From contig CADACE010000003.1 in the NCBI GenBank assembly GCA_902786265.1, forward strand, positions 159,332 through 223,331: a stretch of DNA of 64,000 nt. The letters run 5' to 3'. The position numbers were made by a program, and so were the translations under genes. The stretch comes from an uncultured Chloroflexota bacterium. GTDB taxonomy: Bacteria > Chloroflexota > Anaerolineae > Anaerolineales > Anaerolineaceae. This document shows positions 24,997 to 34,236 of this stretch, in pieces (the first letter of the stretch is position 1; each line of letters opens with the position of its first letter). The notes under the pieces are model-generated. The model ran no database searches. It was not told the origin of the DNA and was given only the letters and a program-made list of their open reading frames with translations.

Positions 24997-26601
24997 TCAG
25001 CAGGCATCTTTTACCAATGCGGCAGCGCACTCATAAGGGGAATAGGTCCCATTTATTTCAGTCCGGTCCAGATTTGACAATACGGGCGCTTCACAAGCAA
25101 AGGGCAGACTGATTTCCTGCTTTGTTTCAAAATTGCAGACGACTACCCATTGCTTACCGCTCTCAGACCGGGTGAAAATGAAATACGGATCTTCGGGGGA
25201 TGAAATGATCTGAAGTTCTCCGGTGATAAAAGCTTCTTCAGACCGCCGCAGTTTCAATAATGCCTGATAAAACCGGTACACGGAATGCTCACCGGCAAGA
25301 TCCCTTTCCAGATTGATCTCCTGCCATCGGGAATGCAGCGCGATCCAGGGCTCTCCTGTGGTGAAGCCGCCGTTTTTGCTGCTGTCCCAGGCCATCGGAT
25401 GCCGGGCATTGTCCCGGCTGCCGAAATTGATCTTTGCCAGGGCTTCCTCTTCGGGCATGATCTCACAGAACTCGCGGTAGGTATTGACGCTTTCAACATC
25501 GTTGAAGAAGCTGATGCTGTCATAATGCGCTGCGGTCATGCCGATCTCCTGTCCCTGATAGATGAAAGGGATTCCTTTGAGCAGATACATCATAGCCGCC
25601 ATATCCGTTGCCGATTCATACCGAAGCTTCCGGTCATCAGCGATCCTTGAAATCAAAGGCGGCTGGTCATGATTATCGGAAAACAGCGTATGAAGCAGAT
25701 CATGCTTCCCGGACTCCATCTGCCAATACACCAGAATATCCCGCAGTGATTTCAATGAGTCTTTTTTGGGAGTAAATTTATCACTCCGCCCGCATTCCAT
25801 ATGGTCAAACAGAAATAATGTGCTTAATTCATTCCGCTCTGATGCGCAGTGCCGGATCATTTCATCGATATCATTGACACTGGATTCTCCGACAGTAAAC
25901 AGCGCGTTTACGTTTTCCCTTCCGATCAGCTCCCGGATAAATTCGTGCAGCCGGGGTCCAAAACTGTTCCGTCCATGCTCGATATCCTTGGATATCCTGT
26001 CGATCACATCGATCCTGAAACCGTCAACACCCTTGCCGATCCAGAAATCGACCACATCCTGCATGGCTTTTCTCACCGCGGGATTCTCCCAGTTCAGATC
26101 TGCCTGGCTGACGGCAAAGGAATGCAGATAGTATTGCCCCCGGACAGGATCAAATTCCCAGGCGCTGCCGCGAAAAACAGATTTCCATTCATTAGGCTTT
26201 TCGTCGTACCAATAATAGAAATCGCTGTACGGATTGTCCTTCCCTTTACGTGACTCCTGAAACCATTTATGAGCGGTTGATGTATGATTGGGCACCAGAT
26301 CCATGATCAGCTTCATGTCCCTTCGATGCAATTCCGCGATCAGTGTTTCAATATCAGCCATTGTACCGAACTCATCCATGATATCCATGTAGTCCGATAT
26401 ATCATAGCCGTTGTCATCATTCGGACTTTTATAGCAGGGACAAAGCCAGATCGCGTTTACGCCCAGGTCCTTCAGATGATCCAGCTTTTCCGTAACGCCT
26501 TTCAAATCACCGATCCCATCCCCGTTTGAATCATAAAAACTGCGAGGATAGACCTGGTACACGACCCATTTCAGAAATTCCTTGTATTTCGGACATAACA
26601 T
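24997..26601 (-). CDS. malL: GH13 alpha-glucosidase / oligo-1,6-glucosidase
   Basis: Cytoplasmic retaining glucosidase releasing glucose from isomalto- or malto-oligosaccharides. The (beta/alpha)8 motifs are present: YPRSFYDSNGDGIGDLKG, region I DLVPNHTS, the nucleophile in GFRIDVID near residue 197, the acid/base in TVGES near 237, and SDNHDQPPLISR near 310. The QPPL/GES context fits the oligo-1,6-glucosidase subfamily, but linkage preference cannot be fixed by eye. The 534 residues are a usual length and there is no signal peptide. It is divergent from the GH36 gene with a shared 202-base control region. Confidence 0.92.
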   Translation of the reverse strand: MLCPKYKEFLKWVVYQVYPRSFYDSNGDGIGDLKGVTEKLDHLKDLGVNAIWLCPCYKSPNDDNGYDISDYMDIMDEFGTMADIETLIAELHRRDMKLIMDLVPNHTSTAHKWFQESRKGKDNPYSDFYYWYDEKPNEWKSVFRGSAWEFDPVRGQYYLHSFAVSQADLNWENPAVRKAMQDVVDFWIGKGVDGFRIDVIDRISKDIEHGRNSFGPRLHEFIRELIGRENVNALFTVGESSVNDIDEMIRHCASERNELSTLFLFDHMECGRSDKFTPKKDSLKSLRDILVYWQMESGKHDLLHTLFSDNHDQPPLISRIADDRKLRYESATDMAAMMYLLKGIPFIYQGQEIGMTAAHYDSISFFNDVESVNTYREFCEIMPEEEALAKINFGSRDNARHPMAWDSSKNGGFTTGEPWIALHSRWQEINLERDLAGEHSVYRFYQALLKLRRSEEAFITGELQIISSPEDPYFIFTRSESGKQWVVVCNFETKQEISLPFACEAPVLSNLDRTEINGTYSPYECAAALVKDAC

Positions 26602-26730
26602 ATCGTTTTTCTCCTCTAAAAGCTGCTTTTAATTCAGAAACGGTATCAATTACAATATTATTATAATTAATGAACTGTTATTTCGTAAATCAATTTTGCA
26701 TAAAATATAAACGTTCCTGAATGAAATCTA

Positions 26731-26755
26731 TCTTGTTTACAGCATGCAAACAAGA
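26731..26755. promoter_or_regulatory. Inverted repeat between divergent glycosidase genes (putative operator)
   Basis: TCTTGTTT (26731-26738) and AAACAAGA (26748-26755) are perfect 8-bp arms around a 9-base centre. A partial third copy (CTTGTAAAC) follows at ~26760. The site lies 49 bases before the GH36 start and is well placed for a sugar-responsive regulator of the divergent GH13 and GH36 genes. Confidence 0.5.
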
Positions 26756-26803
26756 TAAACTTGTAAACAGAAGAACATATAGCACGAAGGAAGGGAAGGA
26801 TCC

Positions 26804-28972
26804 ATGATAACCTTTGACCCTGTACAAAAGACACTGAAACTTGACTCGCCGAATTCCAGTTATATCATCGGAATTCACGAGGAAAAATATCTGCTCAATC
26901 TCTATTACGGAGCATATCTGCCGGATAACAATCTGTGGGGAAACGCAGTGCGGGCCCCCTTTGCGTCATTCAGTCCGCGAAATCCGCATAATGATTCTTT
27001 CTCTCCCGATACAGCGCCAATGGAATACGGCTGCAACGGCAGCGGCGATATGCGGATCTCCGCGCTGTCCGTCCGGAACTGTTTTGGCAATACGACAACG
27101 GATGTCCGCTATGTCAGTCATCGGATCTATGCCGGTAAACCGGATCTTTTCCCGCTTCCGCACATCTACCTGAACAGTGATGAGGAAGCAGATACGCTTG
27201 AGATCCTTACGGAAGACATCGCAACGGGAGCACAGGCGGTACTTTACTATACAGCATTCAGGAAGCTGGATGTCATCACCAGAAGCGTGAAGGTCGTGAA
27301 TAACAGCAAAGAACCGATGGATATCGAGCGGGCGTTCAGCATGAATGTGGAACTGCCGTCCATGGACTTTGACCTGATCACTTTGTACGGCACCTGGAAC
27401 AAGGAACGGACCTGTGAAAAGCGGAGACTGGTCCACGGTATCCAGACCATCGCCAGCAAGCGCGGCTCTTCCAGCCACATGCATAATCCATTCGCAGCCT
27501 TTCTCCGGCACGGAGCCGGAGAAGAACAGGGAGACGCATACGGCTTCAGCCTTATCTACAGCGGCAACTTTGAGATCTCCGCGGAATGCAGTTTCCAGGA
27601 TACCACCCGCATCATCGCCGGCATCAATCCCACCGATTTCGGCTGGCATCTGGAGCCCGGAGAATCTTTTCAGACTCCGGAAGCGGTCATGGTCTATACA
27701 GACAAAGGCCTCGGGGAAATGAGCCGCATCTTTCACAGGCTGATCAACAACAACCTGATCCGCGGCAGATACAAGACCGAAAAGCGTCCGCTGCATATCA
27801 ATAACTGGGAAGCAACGCACTGTGATTTTGACGGCGAAAAGCTGTTCTCCATCGCGCAGTGCGCCCGGGAGCTGGGCATCGAAATGCTGGTAATGGATGA
27901 CGGATGGTTCGGCAAAAGGAATGATCCTACCACGTCTCTGGGGGACTGGTATCCGAATCCGGAAAAATTTCCGGATGGGCTTGACAACCTGATCAAAAAG
28001 ATCCATGCTTTGGGAATGAAATTTGGGATCTGGTTTGAACCCGAGATGGTATCGCCTGATTCCGATCTCTTCAGGGCTCATCCGGACTGGATCGTACATT
28101 GTCCGAACCGGGAGCCTTCTATCGCAAGGAGTCAATACGTTTTGAATATGTCCAGAGCGGATGTCCGGGATCATCTGTTCGGGACGATGTACGCGTTTCT
28201 TTTGGAAAATCCTGTAGATTATATCAAATGGGATTTCAACCGCAACCTCTCTGATGCCGCCTCCGCGCTTCTTCCCCCGGAAAGACAGAAGGAATTCTTC
28301 CACCGTTATGTTCTCGGCACCTATGACCTGATGGACAGATTGACGCGTGCTTTTCCCGGGATCCTTCTGGAAAGCTGCTCAGGCGGCGGCGGACGTTTTG
28401 ACGGGGGAATGCTTTACTATTCACCTCAGATCCAGACCAGCGACAACACAGACCCGATCGAAAGACTGACGATCCAGTTCGGGACTTCCCTGTGCTATCC
28501 GGCGTCCGCGATGGGCTCCCATGTGTCCGCAAGCAGCAGAACCGGTTATGTGACTAAGGGAAATGTAGCGCTTTGGGGAGATTTCGGCTATGAACTGGAT
28601 CCCACGGAGCTCAGTAATACGGACCGGGAGATCATCAGAGAGCAGGTAAAGCAATATCATCAATACTATCATCTGATCCAATCCGGTGATCTGTACCGTT
28701 TGATCGATCCCAACGACGATCCGTATAAATGTGCCTGGAGTTTCGTGGCATCCGACAAGTCCGAGATACTTGCCGCGGCTGTGATCATGCGCGAAAACCA
28801 CAAGACCAGATTTGTATTGAAACTGGCGGGACTTGAGAAGAACAGATACTATCGGAACGAAGAAAACGGTGAAATTTATTCCGGTGCTTTATTGATGAAC
28901 GCGGGGATCGATCTCACCAATGTTATTCGCAAAGACGGTGAAAGCGTTCTGATGCATTTTACATCAGTATAA
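26804..28972 (+). CDS. GH36 alpha-galactosidase
   Basis: Hydrolyses terminal alpha-1,6-galactosyl residues of melibiose, raffinose and similar oligosaccharides. The 722-residue layout is standard: an N-terminal beta-sandwich (to ~residue 310), a catalytic barrel with LVMDDGWFGKRNDD-type motif and the nucleophile in YIKWDFNR near 475, the acid/base in QTSDNTDP near 545, and a small C-terminal beta domain. The cysteine/glycine block SCSGGGGRFD is also typical of tetrameric GH36 enzymes. There is no signal peptide, so it acts on imported sugars. The start ATG follows GGAAGGGAAGG. A clean terminator ends the transcript. Confidence 0.94.
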   Translation: MITFDPVQKTLKLDSPNSSYIIGIHEEKYLLNLYYGAYLPDNNLWGNAVRAPFASFSPRNPHNDSFSPDTAPMEYGCNGSGDMRISALSVRNCFGNTTTDVRYVSHRIYAGKPDLFPLPHIYLNSDEEADTLEILTEDIATGAQAVLYYTAFRKLDVITRSVKVVNNSKEPMDIERAFSMNVELPSMDFDLITLYGTWNKERTCEKRRLVHGIQTIASKRGSSSHMHNPFAAFLRHGAGEEQGDAYGFSLIYSGNFEISAECSFQDTTRIIAGINPTDFGWHLEPGESFQTPEAVMVYTDKGLGEMSRIFHRLINNNLIRGRYKTEKRPLHINNWEATHCDFDGEKLFSIAQCARELGIEMLVMDDGWFGKRNDPTTSLGDWYPNPEKFPDGLDNLIKKIHALGMKFGIWFEPEMVSPDSDLFRAHPDWIVHCPNREPSIARSQYVLNMSRADVRDHLFGTMYAFLLENPVDYIKWDFNRNLSDAASALLPPERQKEFFHRYVLGTYDLMDRLTRAFPGILLESCSGGGGRFDGGMLYYSPQIQTSDNTDPIERLTIQFGTSLCYPASAMGSHVSASSRTGYVTKGNVALWGDFGYELDPTELSNTDREIIREQVKQYHQYYHLIQSGDLYRLIDPNDDPYKCAWSFVASDKSEILAAAVIMRENHKTRFVLKLAGLEKNRYYRNEENGEIYSGALLMNAGIDLTNVIRKDGESVLMHFTSV

Positions 28973-29017
28973 TTTTCCCATACACAAGAAAAGCAGCTGA
29001 CGCCTGCCTGAAATTGA

Positions 29018-29065
29018 AACAGTACATCAAACACTGTGAAAATGCCTGATGTACTGTTATTTTTC
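29018..29065 (+). terminator. Intrinsic terminator of the GH36 gene
   Basis: Perfect 12-bp arms AACAGTACATCA (29018-29029) and TGATGTACTGTT (29047-29058) are followed by ATTTTTCC. Confidence 0.8.
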
Positions 29066-29225
29066 CTCAGCATCAAAACTGAAGGCGTGCGGTTTTTTGC
29101 GGAAGATTCTGTCTTTGATTATGATATAAACACCGGATAATGAGAACAGGACTCGATAGAACAACCGTAAACCGGAGCGGACAGGATCCCGCTTATAACA
29201 GGCGCAGCCTGACAGCATATGTCTT

Positions 29226-29254
29226 TTGACTAAATGCTTTCTTCATGTTATCAT
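29226..29254 (+). promoter_or_regulatory. Putative sigma-70 promoter of the STAS gene
   Basis: TTGACT (29226-29231), a 17-bp spacer and TATCAT (29249-29254) lie about 40 bases upstream of the STAS gene start. Confidence 0.6.
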
Positions 29255-29292
29255 TAAAGTGAGTTCTTTCCCCGAAAAGGAGTTGCCTGTAA

Positions 29293-29586
29293 ATGACGGT
29301 AGAGAAAAAGAAAAACGGCAGCAATGTGGAATTGATCCTGAATGGCTGGTTGGACACCCAGAACGCACCGCTTCTTGAGGAAGCGCTGAAGACACTTGAG
29401 TGCGATACAGAACATCTGACACTGGATATGACCGGTCTTGAATACTGTTCTTCCGCCGGGATTCGCCAGATCGTGGTGGCATATAAACGGTTGAAAGGAG
29501 CACTGACGCTCCGAAATGTAAACGAGAACATCATGACCCTGCTGGAACTGACGGGACTCGAACCCTACCTGCATTTCGAGCCTTGA
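29293..29586 (+). CDS. STAS-domain anti-sigma factor antagonist-like protein
   Basis: A 97-residue single STAS domain, as in SpoIIAA/RsbV, which in that family binds and neutralises an anti-sigma kinase when unphosphorylated. The signature LDMTGLEYCSSAGIRQIV holds the serine pair at the usual phosphorylation position. AAAAGGAG at 29274-29281 precedes the start. No partner kinase or phosphatase is in the window. It stands 104 bases before the broken adenylation gene on the same strand. The family is clear, the partner unknown. Confidence 0.88.
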   Translation: MTVEKKKNGSNVELILNGWLDTQNAPLLEEALKTLECDTEHLTLDMTGLEYCSSAGIRQIVVAYKRLKGALTLRNVNENIMTLLELTGLEPYLHFEP

Positions 29587-29690
29587 TCGCAGAGTGTCTG
29601 TATATTTTATGAATTTTTATGTTCATACTTTTATCTGTTTTCGCTGACTAATAAGGGCTGAACACTTTTTGTATCAGAGTAAGGTAAATA

Positions 29691-31004
29691 ATGGAACTTT
29701 TCAGTCAAATCAAGGCACATGTAATATCCTCCCCGGAAATGATTGTCCTTTCCGCATTGGGAGATGATAAAGAAATTTCCTTTCGGGAACTGGACCGGAT
29801 TTCATGAAAAGTTTACCGGTACCTTCATGATCATGGGATCGGGCGTGAGGATTTCGTCAACATACTGCTTCCCAGGGGTGTGGAGCCCTTTATCGCCATG
29901 CTCGGCGTATGGAAGGCAGGGGCAGCATTTGTCCTTCTGGAGGAAGGCTATCCTGCAGAACGTACCGCGTTTATTCAAAAAGACTGCGGGGCCAAACTGA
30001 TCCTGGATCGGGCCGCTTGGGAGAAAGTTCTTCAGTGTGAACCCCTTGACGGATTTGCGGAGGTGAATGAGCATGACGCCGCATTTGCGGTATATACTTC
30101 CGGAGCCACCGGTACACCTAAAGGCGTGCTGCATGAATACGGAAATCTGGACCTGATCTCGCAAAGCCTGCGCTGCAATGAGAAGCCTCTGGCGAGCCCC
30201 CGCAATCATTTTGCCATGATTGCCCCGTTAAATTTTGTCGCGGCGGTTCAGGCTTTTATCTGCGTTTTGGATATCGGCTTGAATATGAGCATTGTTCCCT
30301 ACAGCATTGTAAAGAATCCGCCGGCGTTGGTACGGGCCTTTACAGAGGCAGGTGTTGATACCGTATTCTGCGCGCCGTCGATCTATCGTCTGTTCCGGAA
30401 AATTCCTGTACTGAAGATATTCTTTGTGGGATCGGAACCGGCCAACGGGATCTGGTCCGATGACCCGGAAATAAAGGTGATCAACAGTTACAATATGAGC
30501 GAAACCGCATTCAGCGCTGCGATCGGTTTTCTGGATAAGCCCAATGAGATAGCGCCTGTAGGCAAACCGCTCACAGAAATGAAGATAACGATTCGGGATG
30601 AAGAGGGAAATCCCGTGCCTGACGGCGAAGCGGGAGAGCTCTGTGTTGAGGATCCTTTTGTCCGCGGCTATATCAATCATCCGGAGCAGACCGAAAAGGC
30701 TTTTGTGAACGGGGAGTTCCATACCCGGGACCTGGCCAGGAAGCTGCCGGACGGGCAGTATGAGGTCATCGGACGCATTGATGACATGATCAAGATCAGC
30801 GGCAACCGCGTGGAGCCCGCGGAGATCGAGGCTGCGGTCAGGCGCGTATCCGGACTGGAGCAGGTCGTAGCCCGCAGCTTTGGAGAGGGAGAGGATACCG
30901 CCATCTGCCTCTATTACGCGGACCCTGTTGATTTGAATTTGGAAGAACTCCGGGAGAAACTGATCGCGGGTATTGACGAACTGAGCTTTTTTGACATGCT
31001 GTAA
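29691..31004 (+). pseudogene. NRPS-type amino acid adenylation domain interrupted by an in-frame TGA
   Basis: A stand-alone adenylation domain (about 437 codons) of the AMP-forming ligase family, which activates an amino or aryl acid as its adenylate. The core motifs are intact: YTSGATGTPKG near codon 136, NSYNMSETA near 265, FHTRDLA, and GRIDDMIKISGNRVEPAEIE near 362. The frame from ATG 29691 (MELFSQIKAHV) is broken once, by TGA at 29805-29807 in ELDRIS-stop-KVYRYL. Relatives usually have Gly there, and GGA to TGA is a single base change. The C-terminal A10 region (NGKxDR) is also missing. No carrier or condensation domain is nearby. Reinitiation at ATG 29880 would lose the first ~63 residues. 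Confidence 0.75.
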
Positions 31005-31239
31005 GAATCAAAGCGGTTGTGAATCCATTCCGCAGGAGATGGATAATATGAAGCAGCCACTATTTGCGAAACTGTGTATTTATCAGCAGACAAATAATAT
31101 TTTAACACGCCGGAATTACCGCAGGCAAAAAGCATTTAGTATAGATGTCCAATAGCCCGGAAAACACTGTATATACTACTAAAAAAAATGGTTTGAATCA
31201 GATCGATATATAGGCACCGCACATAGTCAGATTCTATTG
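31005..31239. other. Intergenic gap between convergent genes
   Basis: Nothing is supported here. It follows the truncated C-terminus of the adenylation gene and may contain a degraded remainder of it, but no frame continues cleanly. Confidence 0.3.
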
Positions 31240-32115
31240 TCATTCTTCAACATCCGGAACCAGCACTGCACGGTGCTGCTCCAGCCGACGGTATTTGCCC
31301 CCAGTATAGGTACGGAGGATCCTTTCGGCAAACTCCACACCGGTGGAGCAATGGTAGAGAAAATCCCCGCCGCTGTGGGAATAGCACAGGTTCACATGCG
31401 CTGTGAGCAGCACATGGAAGGTATTGAAAGGCGCGGCGATGGAACTCCATATACCCTGCACCGCATAGTTACCCGGCGTGCTCATGCGGCCGAGCCAGAA
31501 AGCCGCAACGTATCCGTCATTGAGATAGGCGAGGGAGAGCTCCGGCTGCATCCCCGGGGAGTACCATGGCGCCTCCGGGTCGGCATGGAGCGCTTTGAGC
31601 TGCTCCGACGTCAGGTCGGTGAAGCGGACAACGTTCACCGGAATCCTGTAATCCGGACGGAATGCCCGGCCAAGTAATCGGGATGTATGGAAATCGGTGC
31701 TGTCCAGGGTATAAACCGGGAGACGGAACTCGGGATTCCCGCCCAGCGTGCGGACGGCACGGTCCATCGCTTCCAGATCTTCTCCGGAAAGGGTGTAGAA
31801 AAGCGTCAGCCTCTCCGCGCCCGCCGCCGCGGCGGTTTTCACGGAAGCGCGGAGCAGCGACGTGCCGACGCCACGGCGGCGCACCTGCGGGTCCACGAAC
31901 AGGCTTGCCAGCGTGGCGGCACCCGGGACGTCCGGGTCTTCCGTGATTACAGCCACACCAACGGCACAGCCATTCCACGCCGCGCCCAGCGCCGCGAAAC
32001 GCTCCGGCTCCCGCCGCATCTCCGGGGGGATATGCGGCAGAATATACTGTTCATATGGCCCCGGCCTTGCCGGGTCGAATGTGCACAGGCTTATGTCAAG
32101 CCTTTCCTTCTCCAT
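31240..32115 (-). CDS. GNAT-family N-acetyltransferase, two-domain
   Basis: A 291-residue acetyl-CoA-dependent acyltransferase of the GNAT superfamily. The acetyl-CoA motif is seen in LASLFVDPQVRRRGVGTSLLRAS (RxxGxG) near residues 75-95. A second, less clear GNAT-like half follows, ending YTGGKYRRLEQHRAVLVPDVEE. I chose the ATG at 32115 because GGGGGAG lies just upstream; an upstream in-frame ATG at 32241 has no such site. It lies just downstream of the DUF4157/ART-like toxin gene on the same strand, and its last 14 codons are duplicated just upstream of that gene. The substrate is unknown. A self-protection or modification role toward the neighbour is possible but unproven. Confidence 0.8.
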   Translation of the reverse strand: MEKERLDISLCTFDPARPGPYEQYILPHIPPEMRREPERFAALGAAWNGCAVGVAVITEDPDVPGAATLASLFVDPQVRRRGVGTSLLRASVKTAAAAGAERLTLFYTLSGEDLEAMDRAVRTLGGNPEFRLPVYTLDSTDFHTSRLLGRAFRPDYRIPVNVVRFTDLTSEQLKALHADPEAPWYSPGMQPELSLAYLNDGYVAAFWLGRMSTPGNYAVQGIWSSIAAPFNTFHVLLTAHVNLCYSHSGGDFLYHCSTGVEFAERILRTYTGGKYRRLEQHRAVLVPDVEE

Positions 32116-32237
32116 GCTGTCTCCCCCTTCTGTGTCATACTGAACCCATATTCCATTTACGAAATCATTTTCAGCGCCGCAGACGCGTATGAGTTCACAA
32201 AAGACGTCAGCTGCATAAGCAACCTGTATGCCGGAGT

Positions 32238-34046
32238 TCAATGCTTCTTTTTCTTCTTCCCCTTTTTCATAATTCTTTTGAGCCGTTCGGCGTCCTCATC
32301 GCCCATCACCGCCCGGTTGTCCGCCTCATCGTCGTCAATGAGGAGATCATCACCGCCATAATTTGGGAGGTCATTGCCGCCGTAATTGAGGAAGTTATTG
32401 CCGGCGCCGTTCGGCTGAATCAGGTTTTCCCCGGCGTTTCCGGCCGGCTCCATGCCCTCCCCGTCGCTGAGCAGTTCCATCATCAGGTTGAAGGAATCCG
32501 GCCCCGCGTCCTTGTCATTGTTCACATTAAAGCCCGTGATCCTGAACAGGGAACCCTTGTCCACCAGCACCTCATGCATTTTTATGCTGGTACCCTTCTT
32601 TCCCGGAACCTTTGCCGCACCGCCGATGGCCGCGGAGCGGCTGCCGGCGGGCAGGGACATATGGATGATATGCCCGCCGGGGACGTTGTTATTTTTGGGA
32701 TCGGAAAGCTCATACCGATCTACTTCTTCATCTTCTTCCGGAGTCCTGTTTTGGATCCTATACAGTCGGTCTAGGTTTTCAGTATGATTTTTGTGCTGAG
32801 CCCAGTATCTTGCGAAGTTTTTTTCCGTCGTGGTACTGGTAAAGCCGTTATCGGCGAAGGTCGTATTGATCAGGGCATTCTGCACTTTCTGCAGATTATC
32901 CCGTATCCATTTGTGATCCAGCCCTCCGTTCCTTTATACTGCCCGGGTCAGCCCCTTTTGCGTGAGAATTTCGCCGAGTTTGCTGTCGGGAATACCCCGG
33001 AAGACGTTCATCTTCTTCTGAATTCGGTTCTTTTCAATAGCGCTGCTGACAAACCTGCTGGTACGAAGGGCTTCGTCCTTGAGATTCTGTTTCGACGGAT
33101 ACGAGGTCTTTTCTTTTTGTCCGCGCAGAAGCAGGTTGGTGGGTTCGGAAGCATTTACATAATTCCCCAGCTCAGCCTGCTCATCCGGGGTGGTGTTCTG
33201 CTCCACCTGATCTGCCAGGTTCCTGTATGCGTCAAGGCGCTCATCGGCGGTCCCCTGCTGCGTATTCAGGAGGTTGTAGCTCTCCTCAGATTGCGCGTCT
33301 ACCGGCATCTGGCGGAAAGGTAACCGGCTGCGCCGCTTTTTATAACGGATGGCCCTGCTGCCAAACAGGTACGAAAAAAGGCCGGGACTGTGCATCTTTT
33401 CCTCCCACTGATTCGCAGGAAGATCATTGTAACCCTCCATGTCGGAGGTGGCGTATTTGCTGTTGTAATTCAGCCCGGATTTCTTCATTCGCTTGACGTT
33501 TTCGGCGTCCACGTCGCGTTTTCCACTTTTTGCCTGCATGGGCCCGGCCGCGGATGCAGCGGACGCGTTCGACAGCGGCGCAGCTGCACCGCCGTAGCCC
33601 GCCGCGATGCTCTCCCCGCGGGCTGCCTTGAGGCCTTCCTGATCGGCGCGGGCTTCGAGGGCGGAATCATTCACGAAACCGCTGCCTCTTACCTCACCCC
33701 TTGCCTGTGAAGCGACGTGGGACATCTCATGTCCCAGCAGCGCCTGACCGCGGGTGCTGGAAAAGTCCAGCTTGCCCGGCGCAAAGGCAATGCGGCTGCC
33801 CCGGGTGACGGCTTCGGCTCCTGCATCGCTCACAGCCCGGTTCTCATAGAGCTTCACGGCAGAGAAGTCCATGCCAAAGGCCCCTTCCATCTTCTCGCGC
33901 ATCACTACCGGCATATCGACCTGATGTCCCAATTCCGTTAACTGCGCGCTGTTGGGGATGGAGCATTCCTTCCCGCTGCTGACGAACGGCTCCGCCCCGT
34001 CTCTTTTACTTTCTCGTTTTTTCCGCGGTGCGTTAGTAAAACTCAT
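32238..34046 (-). pseudogene. DUF4157 plus ADP-ribosyltransferase-like toxin, split by an in-frame TAA
   Basis: Two open frames (34046-32934 and 32885-32238) lie in the same reading frame, separated by one TAA (32936-32934) and 16 sense codons, so they read as one ~600-codon gene. Residues ~30-125 form a DUF4157 domain with ALLGHEMSHVASQ (HExxH near 107), a module frequent in toxins and effectors linked to contractile injection systems. After an Ala-rich linker, the C-terminal third resembles an ADP-ribosyltransferase: NVFRG near 347, GFTSTT near 400, and MHEVLVDKGSLFRI near 488. The usual (Q/E)xE has Met at its first position. The tail is acidic then Lys-rich. The stop falls between the Arg and STS motifs, so either half alone would be inactive. 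Confidence 0.6.
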
Positions 34047-34071
34047 CAGTCAGATCCTTTTCTCATTATTA

Positions 34072-34116
34072 TCATTCTTCAACATCCGGTGTAAACACCG
34101 CCCGGTGCTGCTGTAT
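34072..34116 (-). pseudogene. Relic of a second GNAT gene 3' end
   Basis: On the minus strand this stretch reads IQQHRAVFTPDVEE and then TGA, matching the last residues of the GNAT at 31240 (LEQHRAVLVPDVEE, stop). The final 18 bases are identical. The frame is closed soon after on the 5' side. It is best explained as the tail of a duplicated GNAT gene that once preceded the toxin-like gene. Confidence 0.7.
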
Positions 34117-34236
34117 GCCCACACCTTACAATATGATATATGTGTCTTTTGTGATCTATTGTGGGATGTTCCACAATATATCATAAATAATGTAACCGGG
34201 AGGGTATCGATGGATCAAAAGTGATTACCCTCTTGC

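Noticed and set aside
26966..28303. 445-codon open frame antisense to the GH36 gene
   Set aside because: The plus strand carries all GH36 catalytic motifs; the antisense frame has no recognisable domain.
29691..34046. Alternative genetic code (TGA = Gly) or stop-codon recoding to explain the broken genes
   Set aside because: cas3, the GNAT gene and xdhB end at TGA exactly where the next gene begins or where the family ends, and the toxin gene is broken by TAA, not TGA. Ordinary mutations are simpler.
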